In this document: positions 9,046 through 20,147 of the stretch, piece after piece
Layout of the letters: each line of letters starts with the position of its first letter
Numbering within the stretch: the first letter of the stretch is position 1
Origin: a bacterium
GTDB taxonomy: Bacteria; Myxococcota_A; UBA9160; SZUA-336
Length of the DNA stretch: 42,635 nt
Assembly: GCA_024226335.1 (NCBI GenBank)
Contig: JAAELY010000016.1
Location: forward strand, 1 to 42,635
Reading direction: 5' to 3'
Program-made: the position numbers and the translations under genes
Notes under the pieces: model-generated
Database searches by the model: none
What the model saw: the letters and a program-made list of their open reading frames with translations, nothing else
Told to the model about the DNA's origin: nothing

Positions 9046-9080
9046 CCGGTTGCGACCGGGCAGACAGATTCCGCCCGGTC
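9046..9080 (+). promoter_or_regulatory. Two mutually exclusive hairpins in the metK leader
   Basis: Two stems compete for the same bases. Hairpin A pairs CCGGT (9046-9050) with ACCGG (9055-9059) around TGCG. Hairpin B pairs GACCGGGC (9054-9061) with GCCCGGTC (9073-9080) around an 11-base loop. ACCGG is shared, so only one can form. The position, about 40 bases before the metK start, suits control of metK by attenuation or a riboswitch-like mechanism. I could not match it to any SAM or SAH riboswitch class. No run of T follows, so it is not a simple terminator. Confidence 0.4.
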
Positions 9081-9118
9081 CTGGCGAAGTTCCCGAAGAG
9101 GCAAAGGGGAAAGCTCTC

Positions 9119-11811
<2,693 letters not shown>

Positions 11812-11846
11812 GCGATACCTCCGACCCCCGGGGCTTCCGCCCCGGA

Positions 11847-13007
11847 GTGGGGAGGGACTTGGGCTGCTCTAGCAAACCCGTGAGGTCACCGGTCTGGTTC
11901 AACGCGTTCGTCGCGGGCCTGATTGCCTCGATCCCGGTCACGCCGGAGACGGCGCTGGCCGAGGTGATCGTGCGTGTGCGGATCGCGGAGGATGTCTCTT
12001 CCGTCTCGCTGGGCGGGGAGGCCCTGCGGATCGCTGAGCAGGCCGTGAGCGCGGAGCAGGTGCTCGCTTCGGCGGGTTCCGGACTGCTGAGAGTGGGGCC
12101 GATTCTGAGCCGCACTCCGATCACGGTCAGATCGCGTAACCGTTTGAAGATCGACGGGAAACCCGCAGAGGGTGAAGTGTTGCTGATTCCCCGCGCCGAT
12201 GCAGGAATGGATGTGGTCAGCCGGGTTCCCCTGGAGACCTACGTTGCTCGAAGCGCGGCCAGCGAGGTCTACGCAGACTGGCCGATCGAGGCCCTGAAAG
12301 CGCAGACCATCGTGGCGCGCACCTACGCCCTGCACGAGCGGCAGCGCAATCGCGAGGCGGGGCACGACGTGGATGCATCCGTGATCTCGCAGAAATACGA
12401 AGCGGGGCAGGTCTCGCCCCGGCTGGTAGAAGCGACACGCACGACCGATGGTCTTTACCTGAGCCATCGAGACGGCCCCATTCTCGCGGCGTTTCACGCC
12501 TCTGCGGGCGGACACACGGCCTCGTCACAGGAAGTCTGGGGCCAGGCACTTCCGTATCTGAAATCCGTCCGTTCGCCCGACGATGACGCTCCTCACTTTT
12601 TCTGGAGCTACGAGATCGAGTTGAAGGAGTTGCAGGCCGCTCTGAAGGACGCAGGCTATCCGGGTCTGGGCAATGGTGTCGCCCGTGTCGTCTCTCTCTC
12701 CCAGAGCGGGCGGGTCCGCGAACTCCAGTTCGGCGAGGTGCGACTCTCCGGTCGCGAACTGCGTCAGGTTCTGGGCGGAGGAGCGATTCGCAGCACGATG
12801 TTCGAGGTTCGAGTCGACGGTTCCAGCGTGCGCTTTCTCGGCAGTGGCTCCGGTCACGGAGTAGGCCTCTGCCAGTGGGGAGCGTATGCGATGGCACTAC
12901 AGGGAAAGACCCACCGAGAGATTCTGGCTCATTACTATCCCGGAACCGAACTGCTGCGACTCGACTCGTCGCGCGCGGATTCGGCCGGATGGAGCGCGCT
13001 TCATTGA
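11847..13007 (+). CDS. SpoIID/LytB-type exported peptidoglycan enzyme
   Basis: SpoIID-family proteins are lytic transglycosylases that cut denuded glycan strands; outside spore formers they act in cell-wall remodelling. The 386-residue product has a hydrophobic N-terminal signal segment (about residues 13-38). The SpoIID domain follows from about residue 120. The key acidic residue is E140 in SAASEVYADWPIEALKAQ, followed by VARTYAL, FHASAGGHTAS and the C-terminal GSGSGHGVGLCQWGAYAMA. The start is uncertain: GTG at 11847 is used, but GTG at 11880 would place the signal peptide nearer the N terminus. A GC hairpin (11828-11845) abuts the start. The stop overlaps yajC. Confidence 0.85.
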   Translation: MGRDLGCSSKPVRSPVWFNAFVAGLIASIPVTPETALAEVIVRVRIAEDVSSVSLGGEALRIAEQAVSAEQVLASAGSGLLRVGPILSRTPITVRSRNRLKIDGKPAEGEVLLIPRADAGMDVVSRVPLETYVARSAASEVYADWPIEALKAQTIVARTYALHERQRNREAGHDVDASVISQKYEAGQVSPRLVEATRTTDGLYLSHRDGPILAAFHASAGGHTASSQEVWGQALPYLKSVRSPDDDAPHFFWSYEIELKELQAALKDAGYPGLGNGVARVVSLSQSGRVRELQFGEVRLSGRELRQVLGGGAIRSTMFEVRVDGSSVRFLGSGSGHGVGLCQWGAYAMALQGKTHREILAHYYPGTELLRLDSSRADSAGWSALH

Positions 13008-13348
13008 AAACACCACTCATCGCCCAGTTAGACGTCACTCCGGGGGGGCAATCACCCGCCGAACCGCAAGGTGGCATCCTCGGCAGCCCGCTTCTGTTCA
13101 TCGTGGCGATGCTGCTGATCATGTACGCCCTGATCATCCGCCCCCAGCAGCGCAAGGAAAAGGAGCACAAGACCATGCTCGCCCAGGTTGCGAAAGGCGA
13201 CGTGATCGTGACCTCGGGCGGAATTCACGGCAAGGTCACCGGCGTGACGGACGATGTATTGACGGTGGAAATCGCGAACAACGTCAGGGTCAAGCTCAAC
13301 AAGAGCGCCATCGGGTCGCGTGTTTCGAGCAACGGAGATAAATCATGA
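13004..13348 (+). CDS. yajC: Preprotein translocase subunit YajC
   Basis: YajC is a small inner-membrane partner of SecDF. The 114-residue frame has one transmembrane helix (LLFIVAMLLIMYALII) followed immediately by the family hallmark RPQQRKEKEH. A soluble domain follows, with GDVIVTSGGIHGKVTGV and VRVKLNKSAI. I chose the TTG at 13004: it has GGAG nine bases upstream and gives a TTGA overlap with the preceding stop, the linkage seen throughout this window. An in-frame ATG at 12989 is the alternative. The 3' end overlaps secD as ATGA, and the yajC-secD-secF order is standard. Confidence 0.9.
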   Translation: MKTPLIAQLDVTPGGQSPAEPQGGILGSPLLFIVAMLLIMYALIIRPQQRKEKEHKTMLAQVAKGDVIVTSGGIHGKVTGVTDDVLTVEIANNVRVKLNKSAIGSRVSSNGDKS

Positions 13349-14916
13349 GCCTTCGGGGCCGGAGCATTCTGGTCGGGATCATCGTCGTGCTGATGGCGTA
13401 CCTGGCCGTTCCGAGTTTCTTTTCGCAAGAGCAGCGCGACGCCAGCCCTTTCCTGCGGGATCGCGCCGTACGACTCGGGCTGGACCTGCAGGGCGGCATC
13501 CACTGGTTGCTGCGCGTCGACGATCAGGTGGCATTCAGGCAAGAGGCCGACTCGATCAAAGGCGCAGTCGAGGCGCTGGCCAAGGAGCGCGGCATCGAGT
13601 TGACGGCGGCCGAGGTCTCCGAGGAGGGATCGATCGAACTCAGCGGCGATGGCGCGGCGCTGAAGTCGCTGCTCGACGAGCAATTCCGCGACATCGACGT
13701 GACCCAGAACAACGGTAGCCTACAGATCGAACTCTCCAGTCAGCGCCGGCAAACCGTGCTGAAGACGGCGGTCGATCAGTCGCTCGAGGTCCTGGACCGG
13801 CGCATCAACGGACTCGGCGTGACCGAACCGGTGATCGCGCCCCAGGGCGAAGGTCGCATCCTGGTGCAGATGCCCGGCGGTGAAGTCGATCCGGCCACTG
13901 CGCGAAAGATGCTCGATCGGACCACCTTCCTGGTCTTCCACAAGGTCGAAGCCTTTGCGGCCAACGAGGAGCTTCTGGAAGCGCAGTATCCCGACGGTCT
14001 ACCCGCCGACACCAAGATCGTCGTCGAACTCCTGGACAGTGGCGATCCCAATTCGGTAACCGAGGCGTTGCTGGTGCCGAGCGACCCCGTCCTCACGGGC
14101 CTCATGCTCCAGGACGCGCGCATCGGATTCGATCGCCGCAATCGCCCGATCATCCTGTTCACCTGGAACGCAGAAGGAACCCGCATCTTCCGCGAGTTCA
14201 CCGGCAATAACGTTGGCAACCGGCTCGCATCGATCATCGACGGCAAGGTGATCACCGCGCCCACGATCCAGGGGCGCATCGGCCGCAACGGTCAGATCAC
14301 GGGCAGTTTCACCCGCGAGGAGGCGGCCAATATCGCCGTATCGCTGCGCTCGGGCGCCTTGCCCGTACCGCTGAAGATCGAAGAAGAACGCACCGTCGGT
14401 CCGCAACTGGGTGCCGACTCGGTCAGTCAGGGAGCGCAGTCGATCCTGCTCGGCGGTGCGCTCGTGATCGTCTTCATGCTCATCTACTACAACAAGTCCG
14501 GACTGCTGGCGAACACCGCGTTGATCGTGAACCTGACGATCATCATCGGCTTGATGAGTCTGGCGGAAGCCACACTCACCCTGCCGGGCATCGCGGGGCT
14601 GGTGCTCACGGTCGGAATGGCGGTCGATGCGAACGTGATCATCTTCGAACGCATCCGCGAGGAACTCCGCACCAACAAGAACACGCGCAACGCCATCCAG
14701 ATCGGTTTCAAACGCTCAGCGTTGACGATCATGGATGCGAACGTCACGACCTTGATCGCGGCGATCGTTTTGCTCTACTTCGGGCGCGGTCCCGTACAGG
14801 GCTTTGGTGTAACACTGGCGATCGGGATCATTTCGAGTGTGTTCTGCGCACTGGTGGTCACACGCCTGCTCTTCGACCTGGCCTACACACGCAACCCCCA
14901 GACGTTGAGGATCTGA
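13345..14916 (+). CDS. secD: Protein translocase subunit SecD
   Basis: SecD, with SecF, uses proton flow to pull exported proteins through SecYEG on the periplasmic side. The 523-residue product has an N-terminal membrane helix, then the periplasmic P1 domain. The conserved RLGLDLQGGIHWLLRVD and the DRRINGLGVTEP segment are present. The C-terminal half holds five membrane helices of the RND fold, including GLVLTVGMAVDANVIIFERIREEL, which carries the conserved acidic residue of the proton path. It starts in an ATGA overlap with yajC and ends one base before secF. Confidence 0.97.
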   Translation: MSLRGRSILVGIIVVLMAYLAVPSFFSQEQRDASPFLRDRAVRLGLDLQGGIHWLLRVDDQVAFRQEADSIKGAVEALAKERGIELTAAEVSEEGSIELSGDGAALKSLLDEQFRDIDVTQNNGSLQIELSSQRRQTVLKTAVDQSLEVLDRRINGLGVTEPVIAPQGEGRILVQMPGGEVDPATARKMLDRTTFLVFHKVEAFAANEELLEAQYPDGLPADTKIVVELLDSGDPNSVTEALLVPSDPVLTGLMLQDARIGFDRRNRPIILFTWNAEGTRIFREFTGNNVGNRLASIIDGKVITAPTIQGRIGRNGQITGSFTREEAANIAVSLRSGALPVPLKIEEERTVGPQLGADSVSQGAQSILLGGALVIVFMLIYYNKSGLLANTALIVNLTIIIGLMSLAEATLTLPGIAGLVLTVGMAVDANVIIFERIREELRTNKNTRNAIQIGFKRSALTIMDANVTTLIAAIVLLYFGRGPVQGFGVTLAIGIISSVFCALVVTRLLFDLAYTRNPQTLRI

Positions 14917-14917
14917 A

Positions 14918-15838
14918 ATGGAGCTGATCAGTCCCGGAACCAAGATTGACTTCGTCGGGCAGTCGCGCGCCTTCTCGATCGTTTCTGTGGCCGTCGTCGT
15001 CGCCGCACTCGTGCTGATGCTGGTGGCGGGGTTCAACCTGGGGATCGATTTCAAGGGCGGCACCGTGGTGCAGGTCCACGTCGCCGAGGCGGCGGGCGCG
15101 ATCGACGAAGGCCAGGTGAGGGCGTCGGTGAGCGAGGTGGGCTTTCCCGATGCGGTCATCACGCGCTTCGGTTCTGTCGAAGACAGGAGCTTTCGCATCA
15201 GCCTGCCGATCTCCCACGAGGAAGACCGCGATCTGGCGATCAATCTCGCCGGCCAGTTGACCGAACTCCTCGGCGGTGAAGTCAGCGCGCCCAGCGTCGA
15301 GTCGATCGGCCCGCGCGTGGGAGAGGAACTCCGCCAGGCCGGTGTTGGTGCCATGTTGCTGTCCTGGGCGTTGATCCTGATCTATATCTGGTTCCGTTTC
15401 GATCTTCGCTACGCGCCGGGAGCCGTCGTTGCCCTGGTGCACGACGTCATCATCACCGCCGGCGTCTTCGTGCTTTTTGGCTGGGAGTTCAATCTACAGG
15501 TGGTCGCGGCTCTGCTCGTGGTCATCGGCTATTCGCTCAACGATACGATCGTCATCTACGATCGCATCCGCGAAAACCTGGGTATGCGCGGCGCGACCCA
15601 TCTGGACGACGTAGTGAATCAGAGCATCAACCAGACGCTCTCACGTACGCTCCTCACTTCTCTGACCACTCTTTTCGTGATCGTCGCGATCCTGTCTCTG
15701 GGCGGTCCCGTGCTGCGCGACTTCGCACTCGCGCTGCTAATCGGCATCGTCGTCGGAACCTACTCGACCGTCTACGTGGCCAGCGCCATGCTCATCTTCC
15801 TGGAGCGTCGCTACCCGCCCCAGACTGCGGCCGCATAG
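14918..15838 (+). CDS. secF: Protein translocase subunit SecF
   Basis: SecF is the partner of SecD in the proton-driven part of Sec export. The 306-residue protein has the first membrane helix near residues 18-38. It is followed by GIDFKGGTVVQV (the SecF N-terminal signature), a short periplasmic domain, then five helices with GYSLNDTIVIYDRIRENL and the end segment GTYSTVYVASAMLIFLE. It ends 17 bases from a convergent gene, so this is the right edge of the spoIID-like/yajC/secDF block. Confidence 0.97.
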   Translation: MELISPGTKIDFVGQSRAFSIVSVAVVVAALVLMLVAGFNLGIDFKGGTVVQVHVAEAAGAIDEGQVRASVSEVGFPDAVITRFGSVEDRSFRISLPISHEEDRDLAINLAGQLTELLGGEVSAPSVESIGPRVGEELRQAGVGAMLLSWALILIYIWFRFDLRYAPGAVVALVHDVIITAGVFVLFGWEFNLQVVAALLVVIGYSLNDTIVIYDRIRENLGMRGATHLDDVVNQSINQTLSRTLLTSLTTLFVIVAILSLGGPVLRDFALALLIGIVVGTYSTVYVASAMLIFLERRYPPQTAAA

Positions 15839-15855
15839 GGTTTTCGGCCGGGCCT

Positions 15856-17169
15856 CTAGGCCTTTCCGCGACTTCTGAACTCGAGGTGCCCATGGTGTTC
15901 GCGCGCCTGCGCGAGCGCCGCCTCGATGCGTTCGGCCAGTGCGGTTTGATCGTTCCAGATGTAGCGTTCCCGCTCGACTTCGCGAAGATCTCCACAGGCG
16001 AGCAGATCCTGGATCCATGAGCAGGCTTCGTCGTGAGCCACGACCAGGCGATACGTACTGCTTTCGACCTTCCAGATCGGTGCGTGGTCTGTACCGCCCC
16101 AGGCGAGGTCCAGGGCGCGCATCGGCTCGCGGCGATGTTCGCTGAGCACCTTGTACATCATCGGTACGCGCTCGCTCAAGATCTCGAGATCGCGCATGGC
16201 CATTCGCTTCGGGTTTCGAAACACGATTTCGTGGCTGGGGTACGACTGGCACTCATCGACGTCCATGGAAAGGAGTCGTGCGCCGGAGCGAAGGTACTCG
16301 AGGATGCCGCAGTGCTTTGCGGGAATGCCGGCCATTTCGGCGAGTGTGCCCGGCGTTACCAGCGAGGTCGTCGCCGGTAGCCACATATCACCGGAGATGA
16401 AGTGGCTGCGGTCAACTAGCACGCACAGATGCCCCGGAATATGACCGTCGAAACGCAACACCTGTACGCGCCCACCGGCGAGTTCGATCGCGTCCTCCCC
16501 GGGGTCCAACTCCCGATCCACTCGAAGCGGACCCTCTTCCAGGCCTCCCATCGGTGAATTGTTCAGGTTTACACCGGACTTCTCCATCTGGGTCAGGTAG
16601 TGGCTTCGCAGTTGCTCGGTCAATCCGTCGAGATCCAGTTCGACCCCGCAGTCGCGGAAGAAGCCGGTCTTCGTTTTCAGGAAGTTCTCGCGCCGGCACA
16701 GGAGGGGGAAGAGCTTTGCCGTGTAGGGATGCGCCACGACCTCGACCTCGCCGTCGAGTTCTTCGACCGCGAGATGCCCGCCGGAGTGGTCGAAGTGGGC
16801 GTGGGTATACAGGACCGTGATGGGCCGATCTCCCGGCCTGCGACCTTCCGCACGGACAATCTCTTCGAGCACGGAGGGAAAGATCTTCCCCGCCGTCGTC
16901 CGGTAGCTCGTGTCGACTACGAGTATGGCTTCGGGCAGAGAGATGACGTGGCAGGCAACGGAGAACGAACTCGCGCCGACAGGGGGAGTGCTTTCGGAAA
17001 AACGCTCGTTCAGGTATCGAGCCGTGGGTGTTTCCTGAAGTTGCAGGATCAGTGAGAGAGGGCTCTTGACCGCCTTGCCCGAAGAGTCCGAGAAAGAGCC
17101 CGGAGAGGCGTCGATGCGATAGAGGCGCAGGCCACCGGGGCCAGCGGCCAGTTCTTTCCAATCGATCAT
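15856..17169 (-). CDS. Metallo-beta-lactamase-fold hydrolase
   Basis: The 437-residue protein has a metallo-beta-lactamase fold with the metal motif THAHFDHSGGH (HxHxDH) at about residues 121-131. Further metal positions lie in DGHIPGHL and in SGDMWL. Length and sequence do not point to a known subclass. The N-terminal part (about 95 residues) and a C-terminal helical region of about 130 residues are additions to the core fold, and the C-terminal HRREPMRALDLAWGGTDHAPIW is distinctive. There is no signal peptide, so it is probably cytoplasmic. The ATG has AGAGGAG six bases upstream. It is the third gene of a minus-strand run after a bactofilin and a TetR regulator. The substrate is unknown. 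Confidence 0.8.
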   Translation of the reverse strand: MIDWKELAAGPGGLRLYRIDASPGSFSDSSGKAVKSPLSLILQLQETPTARYLNERFSESTPPVGASSFSVACHVISLPEAILVVDTSYRTTAGKIFPSVLEEIVRAEGRRPGDRPITVLYTHAHFDHSGGHLAVEELDGEVEVVAHPYTAKLFPLLCRRENFLKTKTGFFRDCGVELDLDGLTEQLRSHYLTQMEKSGVNLNNSPMGGLEEGPLRVDRELDPGEDAIELAGGRVQVLRFDGHIPGHLCVLVDRSHFISGDMWLPATTSLVTPGTLAEMAGIPAKHCGILEYLRSGARLLSMDVDECQSYPSHEIVFRNPKRMAMRDLEILSERVPMMYKVLSEHRREPMRALDLAWGGTDHAPIWKVESSTYRLVVAHDEACSWIQDLLACGDLREVERERYIWNDQTALAERIEAALAQAREHHGHLEFRSRGKA

Positions 17170-17241
17170 CGAGGCTCCTCTTTGGAGTTTCAGACGGGGT
17201 GTTTCAGACGGCGCGGCGGTCGTCGGTCACAGGCAATCGCC

Positions 17242-17850
17242 TCAGCTCAGCAGGCGCTCGAAGACGGCGCGGACGCGTGGAGTATGGCTGGACAGGTTTT
17301 CGCCGGAGTCCGTCTGCAGCGCGTGGGCGGCAACGCTTGTGACCGCACCGATCAGTGACAGGCCGACCGTCTCGGGGTCGAGTCCTTCCAGACCGCCGGC
17401 TTTTTCGGCCTCCTGGCACTGGTCGACGACCCAGTGCTGGAACGCCGCGAGCATATTCGAGGAGGCTCCCATGTTCTGCTGAATTCGCCACGGGAGTCCG
17501 TTCGTTCCCAGCAGGATCATGCGCAATGCGCCCCGGTTCTCGTCGAAGCACTCGAGCAGCGCATCGATCAGGCCGAGCACGCGTTCGCGCGGGTCGGAGA
17601 GGTTGCCGATCCTGTCGCGAATGCCGTCTCGCATGTGCGCGGATGCGTCGCGGATGACTTCCTGGTAGATCTCGTGCTTGCCGTCGAAGAGCGCGTACGG
17701 GCTTGCCCGGGAGAGCTCCGCCGCAGCTGCGATCTCGGTCATCTGCGCGTCGTGGTAGCCCTTCGCGGCGAACACCGCGCTGGCGCCGTCGATGGCATCG
17801 CGCCGCCTGCGGTCCTTTTCTTCGGCCCCCCGGGTCTCGATTCCGATCAG
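17242..17850 (-). CDS. TetR/AcrR-family regulator, probable non-standard start
   Basis: This is a TetR-type repressor of about 202 residues. The helix-turn-helix reads MTEIAAAAELSRASPYALF, with a C-terminal ligand-binding domain. The first ordinary start, GTG at 17775, would cut off helix 1. The upstream codons in the same frame still read like the family N terminus (KDRRRRDAIDGASAVFAAKGY). No ATG, GTG or TTG lies in that stretch. A CTG at 17850-17848 would give a CTGA overlap with the bactofilin stop, in line with the NTGA overlaps common here, so I place the start there with reserve. The target and ligand are unknown; bactofilin upstream and the metallohydrolase downstream are candidates. 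Confidence 0.7.
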   Translation of the reverse strand: MIGIETRGAEEKDRRRRDAIDGASAVFAAKGYHDAQMTEIAAAAELSRASPYALFDGKHEIYQEVIRDASAHMRDGIRDRIGNLSDPRERVLGLIDALLECFDENRGALRMILLGTNGLPWRIQQNMGASSNMLAAFQHWVVDQCQEAEKAGGLEGLDPETVGLSLIGAVTSVAAHALQTDSGENLSSHTPRVRAVFERLLS

Positions 17851-18413
17851 TGATGCTGTGTCTGGTTCGGCTGGTGCTGCGGCTGTGCAGGCTGCTGCGG
17901 CTTGCCGGAACTGACTTCCTTCATCGTGATGGCGCCGTTGATGAGCGCGCCCTCGGTGACCAGCAGGCGCGGGGCCAGAACGTCGCCCTCTACGCGACCG
18001 GAATCGCGTACCTCGACGCGCTCGCTCGCGATTACGTTGCCGGCGACCTTGCCCACGATCGTGATCTGCTTCGCCGAAACCTCGCCCTGGACGTCGCCAT
18101 TGGAGCCAATCGTCAGGTGGTGGTTCTTCAGCGAGACCCGCCCCTCGACCCGGCCCTCGATGACGGTGTCCTCGTCGCCAAGGACGTCTCCCTTGATACT
18201 GATCGACTTTCCGATGTTCGCCATGGTCGTTTCTTCCTTCATTTCGTGACGGGCTCCCTGAACATTGGATGTTTTGGACGGAGTGGGTGGCGGAGTTTCG
18301 CCATCTTCCCGCGCGGAGGGGCCGGTTTCGGCCGCCCGTGAACTCCCGGGCGCGACCGGATCCGGCCGGTTCTTCGGCGGTCCCTCGTCCTTTTCCTTTT
18401 TCCAGATGGCCAT
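17847..18413 (-). CDS. Bactofilin (polymer-forming cytoskeletal protein)
   Basis: Bactofilins self-assemble into nucleotide-free filaments that place cell-wall or envelope machinery. The 188-residue product has a charged, proline-rich N-terminal tail of about 65 residues (IWKKEKDEGPPKNRPD) and then the bactofilin beta-helix, with short repeats ending in glycine: ISIKGDVLGDEDTVIEGRVEG, LTIGSNGDVQGEV, ITIVGKVAGNVIAS and VRDSGRVEGDVLAPRLLV. The C terminus is a Gln/Pro/His-rich tail. The start is the ATG at 18413, with AGGA upstream; a longer open frame upstream is leader. A sigma-70-like promoter lies about 90 bases upstream. Confidence 0.92.
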   Translation of the reverse strand: MAIWKKEKDEGPPKNRPDPVAPGSSRAAETGPSAREDGETPPPTPSKTSNVQGARHEMKEETTMANIGKSISIKGDVLGDEDTVIEGRVEGRVSLKNHHLTIGSNGDVQGEVSAKQITIVGKVAGNVIASERVEVRDSGRVEGDVLAPRLLVTEGALINGAITMKEVSSGKPQQPAQPQHQPNQTQHH

Positions 18414-18504
18414 TTGGTCCTTTGGGGATGGCGTGAGAGTGCTCGCGCTCGTCCCCGCGGATGGGAAACCTATACAGGTTCCGCAGGGGGCTGCTAGCGA
18501 GTCG

Positions 18505-18532
18505 ATTATCTTACATGCACAGGAATTGACAA
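18505..18532 (-). promoter_or_regulatory. Sigma-70-type promoter for the bactofilin gene
   Basis: On the minus strand the -35 box is TTGTCA (18532-18527) and the -10 box is GATAAT (18510-18505), with a 16-base spacer. Transcription would start near 18498. Each box has one mismatch to consensus, and the site stands in a locally AT-richer stretch. The leader of about 85 bases includes a small stem AACCT-ATAC-AGGTT (18467-18480). Confidence 0.6.
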
Positions 18533-18572
18533 GCGGCACCACGTGAGGCGCGCAGTCTGCCAGGGCATTCTG

Positions 18573-20147
18573 CTAGGGCATTCGACGCAACTCTTCTTCG
18601 ACCTTGATTCCGCGGGATTCCAGCAGGCTGGACTGAGCGCGTTCGAGCGCACTGATCGCCACTGCGTAGCGTTGCAGAGCTGCGATTTCCTGTTGTTCTG
18701 CGGCCGCCAGGTCTTCTTCGACTTCGAGTACGTTGCGCGGCGTCGAATCGCCGAGTCGCAAACGCTCCTGCTCCGCTCGCAAACTCTCGCTGCGAGCGGC
18801 CACATTGCGCTCCGCCGCCTTCACCGCGTCGATCGCATTGCGCAGTTCGCGCACCGCGACCCGCACATCGATCGTCACGGTCTGCTCGCTCTGACGCAGC
18901 TGAGTCTTCGCGCGGCGAAACATGATCTTGCTCATGGAATAGCGAGAATCAGCTACGTCGTTTCCGAACGGAATCTCGATGCTCGCACCGACACTCCAGC
19001 TGTGCGCCCCGTCGTGGCGGAAGAACTTGTCGTTTGCGCTATGGCTGCCTTCACTGATTCCCAGACTCGAAGTCGCACTTGGTTTCGGGTCACCCGAGAG
19101 ACCGTCCATCGAGTAGGAGGCGGAGGTGTCCAGCGCGGGCAGGCGCTGGTTGCGCGCGTACTTGAGCTGGAGGTCGGCGTCCTCGACGCGCTTGCGAGCA
19201 GCAGCGATCTCCGGTCGACGCTCGAAAGCTCTCTGGATCGCGGCCTCTGCATCGACCTGGTAGACCACGAAGGTCGGTTCTTCCGTGCGCACTGTCGTGA
19301 CCGTGAACTCGCGGAAATCGGGCGCCAGGATCAGATCGAGAAGTGTGTCCTGGCCCCGCGTCGCGGCGTTGCGTGCGACGATCGCATCGAACTCGCGTTG
19401 CGCGACTCCTGCTTCGGCCTGCGCGACGCTCACCTTCGATACCACGCCCACCTCGTACTGCACCTGGGTTTGCTCCAGTACGGCGCGCGCGGTCTTTAGG
19501 CTCTTTTCGGCCACGGTTTCAGACTCGCGCGCCGCAGTCAGATCCCAGTACGCCGCCTCGACCTGGAATACGGTCTGATTCAGCAACGCGCGGAAGTCCT
19601 GATTCGACACGTCGTTGAGCACATAACTGCGGCGCACGGCGAGATCGCTAGCGCTCCAGTAGAAGCCGCGCAGCAGGGGAATCGTGATCTCGGTCTTCCA
19701 CTGCGCGCGCCATTCCGGATCCAGCGCGTTGAAGCCCGAAGTCGTTTCCAGGCGATTGAGCGCGTACATGGATCCGTAGGTCAGGCCCCAGGGCAGCTGT
19801 CCCTGTAGACCGCCGTTGTAGGTCCACGTGTCCTCATCGATGGAACTTCCGCTTCCGAAGGCCGACTGGAGGTTGCTGGCCACCGGTTGTTCCGAGTGGC
19901 CGAACGACGCTCCGCCGACGAATTTCGGATCGAAGGCGCCTTTGCTCTCTTTGATGCCGAGCCGGGCGAGCGCCGGATCGGTCCGGCTTACCTGCAGATC
20001 CAGATTGTTCCGAAGGGCCAGTTCGATCGCCTCTTGCAGAGTGATCAGCCGATCGGAACCGATTACCTCTTCATCACTGATTGCGTGCGCCGGAGTGGTT
20101 CCGGCGAGGATCGAGACCAGGGTCAGGAGGGCGAGCGAGCGAATCAT
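18573..20147 (-). CDS. TolC-family outer-membrane channel protein
   Basis: The 524-residue protein is an outer-membrane efflux or secretion channel of the TolC type. It has a Sec signal peptide (cleavage after AHA near residue 22) and then LTLQEAIELALRNN-like sequence (here ITLQEAIELALRNNLDLQ), the usual start of the first repeat. Two long helical-hairpin repeats follow; the second has AAIQRAFERRPEIAAARKRVEDADLQLKYARNQRLPALD. The end is the coiled region before RRMP. The start overlaps the stop of the upstream tetR gene as ATGA. No pump or membrane-fusion gene is adjacent, so its partner lies elsewhere. Confidence 0.88.
   Translation of the reverse strand: MIRSLALLTLVSILAGTTPAHAISDEEVIGSDRLITLQEAIELALRNNLDLQVSRTDPALARLGIKESKGAFDPKFVGGASFGHSEQPVASNLQSAFGSGSSIDEDTWTYNGGLQGQLPWGLTYGSMYALNRLETTSGFNALDPEWRAQWKTEITIPLLRGFYWSASDLAVRRSYVLNDVSNQDFRALLNQTVFQVEAAYWDLTAARESETVAEKSLKTARAVLEQTQVQYEVGVVSKVSVAQAEAGVAQREFDAIVARNAATRGQDTLLDLILAPDFREFTVTTVRTEEPTFVVYQVDAEAAIQRAFERRPEIAAARKRVEDADLQLKYARNQRLPALDTSASYSMDGLSGDPKPSATSSLGISEGSHSANDKFFRHDGAHSWSVGASIEIPFGNDVADSRYSMSKIMFRRAKTQLRQSEQTVTIDVRVAVRELRNAIDAVKAAERNVAARSESLRAEQERLRLGDSTPRNVLEVEEDLAAAEQQEIAALQRYAVAISALERAQSSLLESRGIKVEEELRRMP

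Noticed and set aside
9009-9118. Known SAM or SAH riboswitch upstream of metK
   Set aside because: The conserved cores I can recall for these classes are not present; only the generic alternative hairpins are reported.
15839-15855. Bidirectional terminator between secF and the convergent hydrolase
   Set aside because: GGCCT-CT-AGGCC has too small a loop and only a TTT follows, so support is too weak.
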